A stretch of 55,475 nucleotides of DNA. Source: Bacteriovoracaceae bacterium UBA4096. Lineage in GTDB: Bacteria > Bdellovibrionota > Bacteriovoracia > Bacteriovoracales > Bacteriovoracaceae. Positions 24,623-34,602 of this stretch are shown piece after piece. The stretch spans positions 16,262 to 71,736 of the forward strand of contig DFXY01000065.1 of assembly GCA_002381945.1 (NCBI GenBank), in the 5' to 3' direction. The translations under genes and the position numbers were made by a program. The notes under the pieces are model-generated. The model was not told the origin of the DNA. It saw only the letters and a program-made list of their open reading frames with translations, and searched no databases. Each line of letters opens with the position of its first letter. Positions within the stretch are counted from its first letter, which is position 1.

Positions 24623-26990
24623 GCTTAATCTCACTTTTCACACAAACCTTAGTCAATTCACAAAACCTGCAAGTAGTGGCCTTGCGAGGAAGAGCAGGAA
24701 AATCTTTTTCGGCCTGAATAGTAAGTACTAAGGAAGACATTTTTTCCTGAGCTTCCTTAAATAATTCCGGGAAAGGTCGTTCCAGATACTTTTGCTTACA
24801 AAATTTAAAGGTTTTGACTTTATTAGCTAGATCTTCATCTGTGACGAGCAAATTTGATTCAATAGGTTTATCCAATGATATATAACCTAGAATGATATTC
24901 TTCTGATCAAAATCTTTTATGGTATTTGAAGCGGCTTTGGCATAAGTCCATAGCTGGAGACTTTCAAAGTCTTCCACTTCCGAATTAGTAGAAGCGGCCG
25001 CAGCCGTGGACTTAAAATCCAATAATAGAACTGACTTAGTACTTACTCCCACACAGTCAATTTTTCCGGTTAACTTATACTCTTCAGTTAAGGAGAAATC
25101 CTGCTCCATAGTCCATTCAATCGATTCGCCCATAATTTCTTCTAGGCGTTTCAGGAATTGGATTCCGTTTAAGGCCCGATGATTGAAAACGATCTGATGT
25201 TGCAAATAAGTTTCACGGGAAAGCTGAAGATTTTTTTCCTGAATAAACTCATGCATAATTTCCTGAGTGAGTTGAGGTAAGTCCTCTTCATTCAGCTTAC
25301 GCTTATGAAAGATTTCAATGATTCTGTGAGATATTGTTCCGGAAACTAGTGAATCAAAATCTTTTTCCAAAGAGACTTGAGGGAAAACCTTATCCACATA
25401 ACTGAAATAAAACTTTCGAGGGCAATCCAAGAATGATTGGAATTTACTGGCCGAAAAGCTGCCAGTAAAATTCTTTCTTTCCAGGCTTTTGAAATGATCT
25501 ATAATCTTTTTCTCGAAGAACACCGATTTATCCGTTAATTTTTCGAGGGTAATGTCCTGAAATAATCTCTTCCATACAAGACTATGCTTTAAAGTTGACT
25601 CCGACATCAAAACCAGAACTTCCGCTTGAGAAAATAAGTCGTAAAACTCCCAGCGCTTGAACTGAAGCTCTAATTCATTTCTTTTCAATGGGCCTAAAGC
25701 TGCCAATGCTTTCTGAATGGCCTCTGTATAATTTTGACCTAAGCTTTGAATTTCTTCAAAACGATCGTCAACGCATAACAAGACTCTCCGGTCCCGTTTT
25801 ACATCTTCAAGACTAGACATATCCTTCATCTCAATCGTAAGTGCTTCTGGGGCCATAGGCACATATGATGTACGGGGCTGATTCAGAGTCACAACTTCAT
25901 TTAATAATTTCAGGAAGAATGAATCTACCGCTATGTTTTCATCAGTTAGATCAGTGATGAGCTTTACTGCATCCTGATATAATTGAATGGCCTTAAACAT
26001 TTTAAAAGCGGGCTTATTATTTAAACTTTTTAATAAATACTGTTCTAACGCCTTTAAGTTCCCTGCTTCCCGAAACTCATCTTTTAAAGAGTTGAAAAGC
26101 TCTTTCAGTTCAAACTGAATCAATTGATTTGGAATTTTATAGCTTACTTTTTGAGAAGGAATGAAATCCAAGTGCAAAGGGGATAATTTAGCAACTCCCA
26201 AGATAACCTGGTCATGATCCTTGAGCTGGCCCTGAAGATTAAGAGACAACTCACGAGAATTAACCGGTAACCAGGTCGCTTTCGGATTTTTTTCAATCAA
26301 AGGAAGTTCAATTTCTTTTACCTTTGCTTCTTTTAACCAACTAGGCCAATCAGATCGTTTTAATTTATCTTTAAGCGCCAAAGGAAATGGAATAATGACT
26401 TCGTAGCGAATGGAAAGTGCTTTTAACAAGTCTACTTGCTGACCATTTAAATGCTGAAAGCCCCAAAAGATGTGAATTTTTTGAAGACCAGGAATTTCCT
26501 CTGAAGATCGCAAGGCTTCGGTAATTTTCTGATAGGCCCCATGTTCATCCAGATCACCAGTCAATTCCAGCAATTGCCAGAAAAGTTTAACCGCCTGACG
26601 GATTTCCTCAGGCTGCTCTTCCAAAACCGAGGAAAGTGCATCCTCATTTAAGGTAAAACTTCTTAAATCAGAGAAAAGATTATAGGCCTGGGTGAATTGT
26701 TCAAATCCTAGTTGAGGCAAATACTTATTTTTGAGAATCCCAAAAATAAGAAGTAGCTCCGACTTCCTTTTGACTGAGGGCTTAGCTTGGCCTTCCCACA
26801 AATGTTGCATCAAATGAGAGGTAAACTTTGCAATAGTGATTACATCATAAGTACCGGTATGAGCTACTAATCGCTCCCGTAATCCATCGGCTTTGGCCGG
26901 ACTAGGGGTAATGAAGATTTTCTCACCCGCATAGGTTTCTAAGTCAGTTAAGAACTGATTTTTCTGTGAGAAATAAACGATCTGCATCAT
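24615..26990 (-). CDS. addB: AddB-like helicase-fold/nuclease subunit with Fe-S nuclease domain
   Basis: A protein of about 791 residues acting as the second subunit of the AddAB-type complex. The N-terminal two thirds look like the inactivated helicase fold of AddB: I see no Walker A motif. The C-terminal nuclease has CPRKFYFS (about 525), TGKIDCVG, LLLDFKST (about 656) and CRFCELTKVC (about 783), giving the four-Cys pattern of an iron-sulfur nuclease. The longer frame to 27032 begins with TTG, so ATG at 26990 or 26987 is more likely; no strong ribosome site decides. The length is shorter than Bacillus AddB. Confidence 0.82.
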   Translation of the reverse strand: MMQIVYFSQKNQFLTDLETYAGEKIFITPSPAKADGLRERLVAHTGTYDVITIAKFTSHLMQHLWEGQAKPSVKRKSELLLIFGILKNKYLPQLGFEQFTQAYNLFSDLRSFTLNEDALSSVLEEQPEEIRQAVKLFWQLLELTGDLDEHGAYQKITEALRSSEEIPGLQKIHIFWGFQHLNGQQVDLLKALSIRYEVIIPFPLALKDKLKRSDWPSWLKEAKVKEIELPLIEKNPKATWLPVNSRELSLNLQGQLKDHDQVILGVAKLSPLHLDFIPSQKVSYKIPNQLIQFELKELFNSLKDEFREAGNLKALEQYLLKSLNNKPAFKMFKAIQLYQDAVKLITDLTDENIAVDSFFLKLLNEVVTLNQPRTSYVPMAPEALTIEMKDMSSLEDVKRDRRVLLCVDDRFEEIQSLGQNYTEAIQKALAALGPLKRNELELQFKRWEFYDLFSQAEVLVLMSESTLKHSLVWKRLFQDITLEKLTDKSVFFEKKIIDHFKSLERKNFTGSFSASKFQSFLDCPRKFYFSYVDKVFPQVSLEKDFDSLVSGTISHRIIEIFHKRKLNEEDLPQLTQEIMHEFIQEKNLQLSRETYLQHQIVFNHRALNGIQFLKRLEEIMGESIEWTMEQDFSLTEEYKLTGKIDCVGVSTKSVLLLDFKSTAAAASTNSEVEDFESLQLWTYAKAASNTIKDFDQKNIILGYISLDKPIESNLLVTDEDLANKVKTFKFCKQKYLERPFPELFKEAQEKMSSLVLTIQAEKDFPALPRKATTCRFCELTKVCVKSEIKHE

Positions 26991-27084
26991 AAGTGCTTTG
27001 ATTCTACCTTTCTCAAGGAGAAAGATTAACAAAAAACAGAGGATAGGTTATAAATTATGGATTAAAGCCCCTAAGGAGAATGCC

Positions 27085-27915
27085 ATGCTCGAAACGAGCC
27101 GTTTATATAGTTTTTTAGATCATAAAAATGGTTTCAACATTCATTTCTTAGAAGGTCAGAAACTCATTCATGATTTAGTTCTCTTGCACCCGATGCAAGC
27201 GTCTGGATTCGCTTATTTCAGGGATACTTTCCTTGGTTTACTACCGATTATTTTCTTTCTCAAGCCAGGTGAATCACTAGGTCTTTATATTGATTCCGAA
27301 GACCCTTATTTCAGATTAAAAATTGAAACGAATAGCTCAGGGCATACTCGTACGCTTTTATTACCTGAAGAATTTAATCTCTTTCCTATGAAAATTTCCG
27401 GAAAAGTTCGAGTAACCAAAATTTTTCACGGTCATCAGACTCCGTATACTTCCATGATTGAACTTAAAGAGGTTCCAACCAAAGAAGTCATTAATCAAAT
27501 TTTCAACGAGTCCTATCAGACTAATTCCGAAGTTATTGTGAGTGAAATTAGTGACCAGTCGATTATGGTGACCAAATTGCCACCTTTGAATGTTAATTCA
27601 AACATTGATGAATCTCAATCTCGTAAAGAATTTGTTAAAAAACATGGGCCTTTCTTTCATGATGTTTTTGAAATGGCGATTGATGATATAGAAAAAATCG
27701 TGAAACTTTTTGAAGATCACGGCTTTTCTTATCTGGGAAGCCGACAAATCTCTTTCTTTTGTCCCTGTACCAAAGACAGGATGATCCTGAACCTGCGTGG
27801 ACTTTTTTCCGGTGATATTGATGAACTGTTTCTTGAAGAAGATACGGTTGAAATCAAATGTGATTACTGCCGTAAAGTTTACGAAATCAGTAAGGCCGAA
27901 GTCATCAATAACTAA
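27085..27915 (+). CDS. hslO: Redox-regulated chaperone Hsp33
   Basis: A 276-residue cytoplasmic holdase activated by oxidation. The C-terminal zinc switch is clear: CPCTKDRM followed about 30 residues later by CDYCRKVYEI, matching CxC...CxxC. The N-terminal domain (about 1-180) has the Hsp33 length and the segment FNESYQTNSEV corresponding to the conserved YFxxSEQ stretch. ATG at 27085 is chosen because of AGGAG just before it. The gene is divergent from addB and ends exactly where the convergent lipoprotein gene ends. Confidence 0.9.
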   Translation: MLETSRLYSFLDHKNGFNIHFLEGQKLIHDLVLLHPMQASGFAYFRDTFLGLLPIIFFLKPGESLGLYIDSEDPYFRLKIETNSSGHTRTLLLPEEFNLFPMKISGKVRVTKIFHGHQTPYTSMIELKEVPTKEVINQIFNESYQTNSEVIVSEISDQSIMVTKLPPLNVNSNIDESQSRKEFVKKHGPFFHDVFEMAIDDIEKIVKLFEDHGFSYLGSRQISFFCPCTKDRMILNLRGLFSGDIDELFLEEDTVEIKCDYCRKVYEISKAEVINN

Positions 27916-28926
27916 TCATTTGAAAGGATTGATAATTTTTAGTTCCAGGCCTTGCTGCTTAGGACCTGAGAGGATACGCTCAAAAACCTGAGCATCATCA
28001 TACATTCCACAGAAGTTTTCAGCTCGTGCACCAGATGCCAGAACCATATTCGTTAACTTCGTTCTTTTCATCGTGACGCCCTTGCTTTCCTTTTCAAACT
28101 GAAACCATTCCTTACCTTGATCCGGCATATCTACGAATCTGGAATCTCCGGTCGTGAGGAGAATCAGGTAATCAGAGTTGTCTGCATATTTCAAGGCTTC
28201 CCCATAAGAGCGTTCAAGATCACTAAGAATGATTCTAGCTTTTTTAAAGTCCTTTTTCTCCAAAGCCTTTAAGTAAGAAAAATCACGAACAATGATCAAA
28301 TGCTTCTGAGAGACCTTTTTAAACTTCTCATAAACGGCCTTAAAGTCTTCAAGTAAAGTTGAACCACAATCATTGGCGCCGCAGGTTCTGTCGTAGACCA
28401 GCTGATTTGGTTTAATTTCCATATTTTCGGAATAATGAAAGGTAGCTGCTCCTGCTACTGGTTCATTCCGAATCCAATAGTAAAGTGAACTTAGAAAAAC
28501 CAGACCCTTTTCTCCACACTGATTAAAGTTCACCAGACTTTGTTCACGGGAAGCTCCGCTTTCAAGAATTCCAGTATTATAGCCATTACTATAAATATAA
28601 TTCCAAATCGGGCGCATCTCCGCATCTTCGCAATTATTTTTAATATTCTTTTTACCGGTCATTTGAGAAAGGAAGGTAGATTCTGCGGAATTGCGCAATT
28701 TATAGAGATTGTAATTCCAAGTTTGACCCACGCAGGTATTATCTTCAAAAGAAGTGCGTTTCTCACCAGTCTGCTGAAACCTCAGCATGGCAATCTGCTC
28801 TTCCTCTAACCCGGCCACCTGAAACCAAATGATTTTAGTAGGAAGAAGCCCGAACTGATGTTTTTTGAGGTTTAGGCTTGTGACTTGAGCACAACCAAAT
28901 AATGAAAGAAGAACCAGCCACTTCAT
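27916..28926 (-). CDS. Exported lipoprotein of unknown function
   Basis: A 336-residue lipoprotein: MKWLVLLSLFGCAQ has the acylated Cys at about residue 12. The mature part has about seven Cys (for example DNTCVG, RTCGANDCGS, ENFCGM). Segments such as YLILLTTGDSRF and NMVLASGARAENF faintly recall the alkaline phosphatase/sulfatase fold, but I cannot identify the metal ligands. The start overlaps the end of the upstream membrane-protein gene (ATGA). The function is not assigned. Confidence 0.72.
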   Translation of the reverse strand: MKWLVLLSLFGCAQVTSLNLKKHQFGLLPTKIIWFQVAGLEEEQIAMLRFQQTGEKRTSFEDNTCVGQTWNYNLYKLRNSAESTFLSQMTGKKNIKNNCEDAEMRPIWNYIYSNGYNTGILESGASREQSLVNFNQCGEKGLVFLSSLYYWIRNEPVAGAATFHYSENMEIKPNQLVYDRTCGANDCGSTLLEDFKAVYEKFKKVSQKHLIIVRDFSYLKALEKKDFKKARIILSDLERSYGEALKYADNSDYLILLTTGDSRFVDMPDQGKEWFQFEKESKGVTMKRTKLTNMVLASGARAENFCGMYDDAQVFERILSGPKQQGLELKIINPFK

Positions 28927-29594
28927 GGGGCAACTCCTGGACTCTCGATTTGATGCTGCTCAATCAAGGCGCTAATGCCGAAAGTCTTTTGAAAAATGGA
29001 AAAATAAAACAGTGCTGGGAATAAAAATAATTCGCCGGCCACGTATGTCCAATAATTATTAGGCAAGGTAAACAATCCAAAAAGGGCCAGAAATAATACC
29101 ATCTTGAAGAACATCCGTTTTTGGTAACGGACTTTCCCTACTGAAACAGTAAGGAATATTGTTCCGGAACTTAGACACAGGATGAAAAAGAAGTCAGCTT
29201 TAGAGGGGAAGAAGGCAAAGACCAGTAGACTGGCGATTAATGGCAAACGAGAAAAAATCTTTTGTTGAAGGAGACTGAGCTGTCCCAAAGTTGAGATAAC
29301 CTGTAGAAGGAGGGCCATGCTGCCCGCAACAATGGGCAAGGTTCTCCACTTCAGAAAGTAGACCGGCGCCAACCAACCTAAACCCGCCAGGCCCTTCAAG
29401 GAGAAAAAAACCGCAGCACAAAGGGTCACCAGGTACATGGTAAAGCGCCCGGGGTGGGTTGGCAGTCCAAACTGAATGGCCATTTTTAAAAAAATAACTA
29501 CACAGTACAAACCTAAAAGAACATTTATTGTCGTGAGAAAAGAACTACCCATGAAGCCTTCTAGCGCATAAAATATTAATCCTAGTATAAACAT
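28923..29594 (-). CDS. Polytopic membrane protein of unknown function
   Basis: A 223-residue protein that is almost entirely hydrophobic, with about seven membrane helices and short basic loops (VRYQKRMFFK). I do not recognise a family. ATG at 29594 is used; an in-frame ATG at 29552 has AAGG close upstream and is an alternative, though it would remove most of the first hydrophobic segment. It precedes the lipoprotein gene with a four-base overlap, so the two are probably cotranscribed and may work together in the envelope. Confidence 0.7.
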   Translation of the reverse strand: MFILGLIFYALEGFMGSSFLTTINVLLGLYCVVIFLKMAIQFGLPTHPGRFTMYLVTLCAAVFFSLKGLAGLGWLAPVYFLKWRTLPIVAGSMALLLQVISTLGQLSLLQQKIFSRLPLIASLLVFAFFPSKADFFFILCLSSGTIFLTVSVGKVRYQKRMFFKMVLFLALFGLFTLPNNYWTYVAGELFLFPALFYFSIFQKTFGISALIEQHQIESPGVAP

Positions 29595-29595
29595 T

Positions 29596-29605
29596 TTTAC
29601 GTAAA
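29596..29605. promoter_or_regulatory. TTTACGTAAA palindrome in a divergent promoter region
   Basis: This perfect 10-bp palindrome is directly upstream of the 28923-29594 start codon and about 50 bases before the divergent Fe-S oxidoreductase gene. The same ten bases occur in the left arm of the element at 12893, and nine of ten in its right arm. It may be a regulator half-site or chance. Confidence 0.25.
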
Positions 29606-29656
29606 TGTCTTAAGATGTTTCTTGCATAAATGATTCGGCGCAATTTAGGAGGCCAG

Positions 29657-31663
29657 ATGGAAAGTATTGAAGCTAGTCGACAGATCATGTGGATGATCCC
29701 GTCATGGATGAATATCATGATGTACCTTTCCCTGATAGTTGCGACTTATTTCTTTGCCACTGGAATAATAGCCAAATACCGATACGTCACGGCAGGTGGA
29801 AAAAACATAAAAGATCTGCTGCCGAAGAAAATAAATTTTGAGAATTTTCTTAAAACTATTTTCTTTCAGGGAAAAGTTCCCCGGGATTCTTTCGTCAATG
29901 TCTTCCATTCAATGATTTTCTGGGGCTTTTTGACACTGTTCATTGCCACTGAACTTGTTGCTATTCATGCAGACACTCCATTTAAAGTTTTTAAGGGCAC
30001 GACCTATATTGTGGTGTCTTTTCTGGCAGATATTGGAGGAATTTTTGTTCTGCTTGGTATCGGCCTTGCCTATTATCGCCGTTACGTAGTGAAAAAACAG
30101 TTCCTTTCAGCTACTCGTCCGAATCAAGAAAAGTTCATGTACGGTATGTTGATTGCTTTGGTGGTTGTTGGGTACGTGCTTGAAGCCATTCGTATCTATG
30201 TAACAAATATGCCTGAGGGCGAACGCTTCTGGTCTCCAATTGGTTACACTTTTGCCGCTGTTATTGGATCACTAGGTCTGTCTCAGCAAACATTGGCCGG
30301 TACTTATAAAACACTATGGTTTTTGCACATGCTGAACACCATGGCCTTTGTAGCTAGTCTAGGTCATTCAAAGTTTTTCCATATTGTTGTTCTTCCGTTT
30401 AATGCTCTCATAACCCCTTATCGCCGTGGAGCCGTTCTTCAGCCGATGGATTTTGCTAATGAGAATGCAGAAACTTTCGGCTTAGGAAAGACTTCCGAAA
30501 CTACAGTTAAAGAACGAGTTGATACTCTTGCTTGTGTAGAATGTGGCCGTTGTACTCAAGTTTGCCCTGCAAACCTGGCAGACAAACCGCTAGACCCTAA
30601 ACTCATAGTTACCAAAATGCGTGACGTGATGTATGCAAATCCGGGAGTAGACGTGGATCTTTGGGGTGAGAATCCTATCTATGGCTCAAATGAACTTGAT
30701 GCTTGTACAACTTGTGGCGCTTGTATGGAAGAGTGCCCGTCTAACATTGAGCATGTTCAATTAATCATGGATCTTAAACGCTATAAAGCTTTAACTCTAG
30801 GAGATCTACCTCCTGCAGCTGCCGATGCTGTCAATAAGATCAAAAATAATGGTAACCCTTGGGGAATTTCTCAGGAAGAACGATTCTCATGGGCCGATGG
30901 CGCCGAAGTTCCAGTCATTGAAGCTGGTAAAAAAGTTGATTATCTCTACTATGTCGGTTGTGCCGGATCTTATGACTCTTCCAATCAGAAAGTTGTTAAA
31001 GATACGATCGCTCTTCTCAAGAAAGCGGGTGTTTCTTTTGCCGTCATGGGTAAAACAGAAAAATGTAATGGTGATCCTGTCCGTCGATTCGGTGATGAAT
31101 ATTCATTCTATGAAATTGCCATCGAAAATATTGCAAACATGAGACAGTATACCTTCGATAAGGTTGTTACTCACTGCCCTCACTGCCTCCACACAATTGG
31201 TAAGGAGTACGGCAAGTTTGATGATGGCGTATTCGAAACTGTTCACCATACTGAGCTCCTTTCAGAGCTTCTACGTTCTGGTAAGCTTAAAGCTCTTAAA
31301 AATGTGGCCGATGAACTTACATTCCATGATCCATGTTATCTTGGTCGTCATCATGGCGAATACAATGCTCCAAGGGATATTTTAACTTCAATTCCCGGGA
31401 TCAAATTAATCGAGATGCAAAAGAACAAAGACAAGGCCTTATGTTGCGGCATGGGCGGAGGTAATATGTGGTATGAACTTCCGGAAGGTAAGCATCTCGC
31501 TGAAAACCGACTGGAGCAAATTGGCGATACCAAGGCCCCAAAACTTGCCACATCGTGCTCATATTGTATGATTAACTTCAACTCCTCTAAAGGGACTGTT
31601 AAAACAACTGAGGACCTCCAAGTTGAAGATGTTGCCTCCATTTTGGCCAAATCAGTTTTATAA
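29657..31663 (+). CDS. Membrane (Fe-S) oxidoreductase, ETF:quinone oxidoreductase-like (NarI/CCG type)
   Basis: A 668-residue respiratory enzyme. The N-terminal region (about 1-250) has five or six membrane helices resembling the heme-b NarI-type domain. Two 4Fe-4S motifs follow: CVECGRCTQVCP (about 292) and CTTCGACMEECP (about 351). The two C-terminal CCG-type domains have HCPHC and CCGMGGGNMW. This HdrD/GlpC-like layout is that of membrane ETF:menaquinone oxidoreductases, which pass electrons from acyl-CoA dehydrogenases via ETF to quinone. AGGAGG just before the ATG fixes the start; the frame opens further upstream at 29630. No ETF genes are in the window, so the donor is inferred. Confidence 0.85.
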   Translation: MESIEASRQIMWMIPSWMNIMMYLSLIVATYFFATGIIAKYRYVTAGGKNIKDLLPKKINFENFLKTIFFQGKVPRDSFVNVFHSMIFWGFLTLFIATELVAIHADTPFKVFKGTTYIVVSFLADIGGIFVLLGIGLAYYRRYVVKKQFLSATRPNQEKFMYGMLIALVVVGYVLEAIRIYVTNMPEGERFWSPIGYTFAAVIGSLGLSQQTLAGTYKTLWFLHMLNTMAFVASLGHSKFFHIVVLPFNALITPYRRGAVLQPMDFANENAETFGLGKTSETTVKERVDTLACVECGRCTQVCPANLADKPLDPKLIVTKMRDVMYANPGVDVDLWGENPIYGSNELDACTTCGACMEECPSNIEHVQLIMDLKRYKALTLGDLPPAAADAVNKIKNNGNPWGISQEERFSWADGAEVPVIEAGKKVDYLYYVGCAGSYDSSNQKVVKDTIALLKKAGVSFAVMGKTEKCNGDPVRRFGDEYSFYEIAIENIANMRQYTFDKVVTHCPHCLHTIGKEYGKFDDGVFETVHHTELLSELLRSGKLKALKNVADELTFHDPCYLGRHHGEYNAPRDILTSIPGIKLIEMQKNKDKALCCGMGGGNMWYELPEGKHLAENRLEQIGDTKAPKLATSCSYCMINFNSSKGTVKTTEDLQVEDVASILAKSVL

Positions 31664-33557
31664 AAAATTACTGGGCACAGTCCTTGCAAGTGGACTGTGC
31701 CTTTCTTCATTTGCTCAAACGATTCCCCTAGCTACTCCAGTTAAAACCGATTATCCCGGCATTCTGCAGACTTTTGAAAAACTCATTCAAATTGATAACG
31801 ATAAGTTTAATAAGCGAAAAGATATTTTGATTCGAAATGGACGAGTTTTTAATACGGCCAGCACCGTCCAACAGCTTGATCTGGAACCTGATTTTTTAAA
31901 CTCAATTATTCTCCATTCTGATCCCGGCTATCTCAGACTGGCCTCAACTGACAAGTGCCGCTTTTATGAAGCCATCTTGACTGATTTGTTAAGAAGCGCC
32001 GAAGGAAAAATTACCAATGTGCTGATGACCTATGTGGAAAAAGATATCAGGCAATCAGCAATCATGAACAAAAAAGACTTCCTTAATAAAGTCGTGAACC
32101 TTGAATGCCCTGAAACTCAAAAAATGATTCCGCTGTTTCAGGTAAAGACCCTGGAAGGAACTCTCAAGGATATTAACTTTGATATCCCAACAGGAATTGA
32201 TCAATGCCGAAATCTTCATTTAGGTTGGGTAAATAATCCTAAGACACCATTTCTTTGCCAGATTTATGAGTACGTCAAAGAAGCAAAAGCTGGGGGTGGC
32301 GATCCAAAAGATTTGCCCCAAAGAAGAGCAGTGGCCCGCATTCTGGAAGATAAACAAACCCTGATCCAGAAAGACTATATTGAAAATATTTGTAAGCACC
32401 TTGATAATGAGGAACTTTTCTGTGAAGAGTTTTTAAATGTGTCATTTTGGACAAAAGTATCTGGCGGTTATGAAGATAAAATTTATGCTGATGAAATCTG
32501 CCAACAAGTCGTTTCGGCAAAAGATCTAACCGCTCCTCAATATTCGGCTTGCCTGGCGAGGTTAAAAAAAGAAAAAGATCTTTGTCTTTATCCTGCAGGA
32601 ATTAATTCAGGTCTAAGACCCCAACCAGATTGCGATCAGCTCTCCACGGCACTGAATCACTCTTCGCTGAAGGCCAATTATAAAGACTGCCCCGGAAATT
32701 CAGATCAGATGATTGCGACAAATATGGGGCGCATTTTGAATCATTTCGGGAGTGGTGAAGCCCTACCCTCTTTCGGTACCTGCTCGGCCCTTTCGGCAGG
32801 AGTCACTTATAGTTTTAATAAAAACTATGATAACGAAGAAAACTGGAATCTTGAGGCCTGTTATCATGACAAGTTAGTGGACAGGGAGATTTGCACTAAA
32901 ACATTCTTGGGTCAATATGGAGTATTCCCTGAATCCTATACTTCAGTAGTGGCCGATATCCTTACCAAGACTCGCGGCGCAGACTTAAGTCTGAAATGTT
33001 CCATGCTGGATTCTCAGGATTATAATCCTCTTCTGCTTCAGTATAAATCTGGTTGCTATATTATCTATGAGCGTGAAAATTGCTTTATCTCAGAGTGCAA
33101 GCATAAAATCCTATATAACGACCGAACCATCGATTTTATCAAACTAAAAAACAAGGCAACTCTGGCTTATTTTCCACTGTCTGTTCGGGAAGAAAGATTC
33201 TCTCAACATTATCTCTTAACTCGTGACTTCAAAAAGACCGGAAAGATTATGAATACTCTTTCTGCCATTGGGACGTATTTTCGTAAATCCAAGAAAGGGA
33301 TAATTCACGGGGTTGGTTGTGCTGAAGACCTGCTTCCAACTTTCTTCAAAGCCCAGGGCTTGAATCAATGTACACCTTTACCTTTCATAATAAATGGCAT
33401 GATGAAAGATAAGGATAAAGTTGTTTTTGTTATACGAACAGGAGCAGATTCGGTTCAAGCACCAAGAATGATCAGCTGGAGCACGGTCTATTCAGGAGTT
33501 AAAAGCTATCAGCGCATGCACCCTTTAAAACTTTGGACAATGTATGCTTTGGATTAG
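31623..33557 (+). CDS. Exported Cys-rich protein of unknown function
   Basis: A 644-residue exported protein with a signal peptide ending LCLSSFA. It has about 21 Cys in the mature chain, spread evenly (DKCRFY, NLECPE, ENCFISECKH, VGCAED), implying many disulfides and an extracytoplasmic site. No family is recognised. The start is TTG at 31623 (GAGG nine bases upstream) or ATG at 31629. Either overlaps the end of the Fe-S oxidoreductase gene. It overlaps the following gene by 14 bases, so three exported-protein genes form one translationally coupled unit. Confidence 0.72.
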   Translation: MKMLPPFWPNQFYKKLLGTVLASGLCLSSFAQTIPLATPVKTDYPGILQTFEKLIQIDNDKFNKRKDILIRNGRVFNTASTVQQLDLEPDFLNSIILHSDPGYLRLASTDKCRFYEAILTDLLRSAEGKITNVLMTYVEKDIRQSAIMNKKDFLNKVVNLECPETQKMIPLFQVKTLEGTLKDINFDIPTGIDQCRNLHLGWVNNPKTPFLCQIYEYVKEAKAGGGDPKDLPQRRAVARILEDKQTLIQKDYIENICKHLDNEELFCEEFLNVSFWTKVSGGYEDKIYADEICQQVVSAKDLTAPQYSACLARLKKEKDLCLYPAGINSGLRPQPDCDQLSTALNHSSLKANYKDCPGNSDQMIATNMGRILNHFGSGEALPSFGTCSALSAGVTYSFNKNYDNEENWNLEACYHDKLVDREICTKTFLGQYGVFPESYTSVVADILTKTRGADLSLKCSMLDSQDYNPLLLQYKSGCYIIYERENCFISECKHKILYNDRTIDFIKLKNKATLAYFPLSVREERFSQHYLLTRDFKKTGKIMNTLSAIGTYFRKSKKGIIHGVGCAEDLLPTFFKAQGLNQCTPLPFIINGMMKDKDKVVFVIRTGADSVQAPRMISWSTVYSGVKSYQRMHPLKLWTMYALD

Positions 33558-34602
33558 TGCTTTATTCATGACTTTTATACTTAATGCTCAGGAACTTCCG
33601 AAGTTTCTGACCAAACATTCCAGTGATACACTACGTTTCATCAGCATGGATGGTCGTTATGCCTATATTCAAAAGAAGCCGGGAGTTCTGGGATTTGTCA
33701 GTAGTTTTAGAAGTATCGACTTTTTAAATGAGTCGGAAAAAAATTCTTTTCTCGTAAAAGCTTCCCGCTATAAAAACCGCATGGTGATTGAATCCATACC
33801 CAATACTCATGATGAAATGAGCCTGGTTAAAAACCATCGCCTTTATGTAACCGATTATGGAAACAGTAATCCTCGAGAAATAGGTACTGGCAAGAGTGCA
33901 AAACTTCATCTCAAAGATGAATGGGTGACATTCTATAATCCTATGGAAAAAACAATCCAGATTAAGAATCTACTGACTCAAAAAGACTATCAGATCAAGA
34001 TCAGTAAGAAAGCGAATCCTTTCTTTATACCTGAAATTGAGATGATCGCTTCCAATCGGATTTATTATACTGATATAAATGAAAATGGTTATGCAGCCTT
34101 GGTTTCCTATGATCTTTCAACACAAAAAAGTACTGTTGTGTATAAAAGTTCTCAATCAGCTACGAGACTGGAACTCTGCCAAGCTGGAGATTACTTAGGA
34201 ATAGGCGAATTCCCTTATGATGGAGTCATTCGAGGCAGTAAGATTCAGTATGCCAGGCTTTCTGCTCTTTTTGCCTCTGGTGGATTTAATACCGTCTATA
34301 ACTCCATCGAACAGGATATCGGCAATATGGTATGTTTGCCTGAGGCAATCTACTTTGTAAAAACCATGAATCAAGATAAAGAATTAAATTTTAAAGTAAC
34401 TGAAGCAGTTAAACTGACTCTAAAAACACAAAAGATTGAATCCAAATCCGACCTTAAACATGTGACTCAATTAATTGAGATGGATGGCCGGGTACTTATC
34501 CCTTTAAGAGGAGAATTTTATGTCCTTGAAGGTAAGTTTAATTTAGGGACTGACACGCTTAAAGCTTTCCCGACAAAAAGGGAGTTACAGCTTGATATCT
34601 AA
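33544..34602 (+). CDS. Exported beta-propeller-like protein of unknown function
   Basis: A 352-residue protein with a short signal peptide (MLWISALFMTFILNAQ). The mature part has repeated strand-turn units (DGRYAYIQKK, NHRLYVTDYG, SNRIYYTDINENG) reminiscent of TolB/WD40-type beta-propellers, though the blades are irregular. Only one Cys pair region is seen. It overlaps the preceding gene by 14 bases and the next by 11. Its role is unknown; a binding or scaffold function for its neighbours is an inference from structure type. Confidence 0.7.
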   Translation: MLWISALFMTFILNAQELPKFLTKHSSDTLRFISMDGRYAYIQKKPGVLGFVSSFRSIDFLNESEKNSFLVKASRYKNRMVIESIPNTHDEMSLVKNHRLYVTDYGNSNPREIGTGKSAKLHLKDEWVTFYNPMEKTIQIKNLLTQKDYQIKISKKANPFFIPEIEMIASNRIYYTDINENGYAALVSYDLSTQKSTVVYKSSQSATRLELCQAGDYLGIGEFPYDGVIRGSKIQYARLSALFASGGFNTVYNSIEQDIGNMVCLPEAIYFVKTMNQDKELNFKVTEAVKLTLKTQKIESKSDLKHVTQLIEMDGRVLIPLRGEFYVLEGKFNLGTDTLKAFPTKRELQLDI

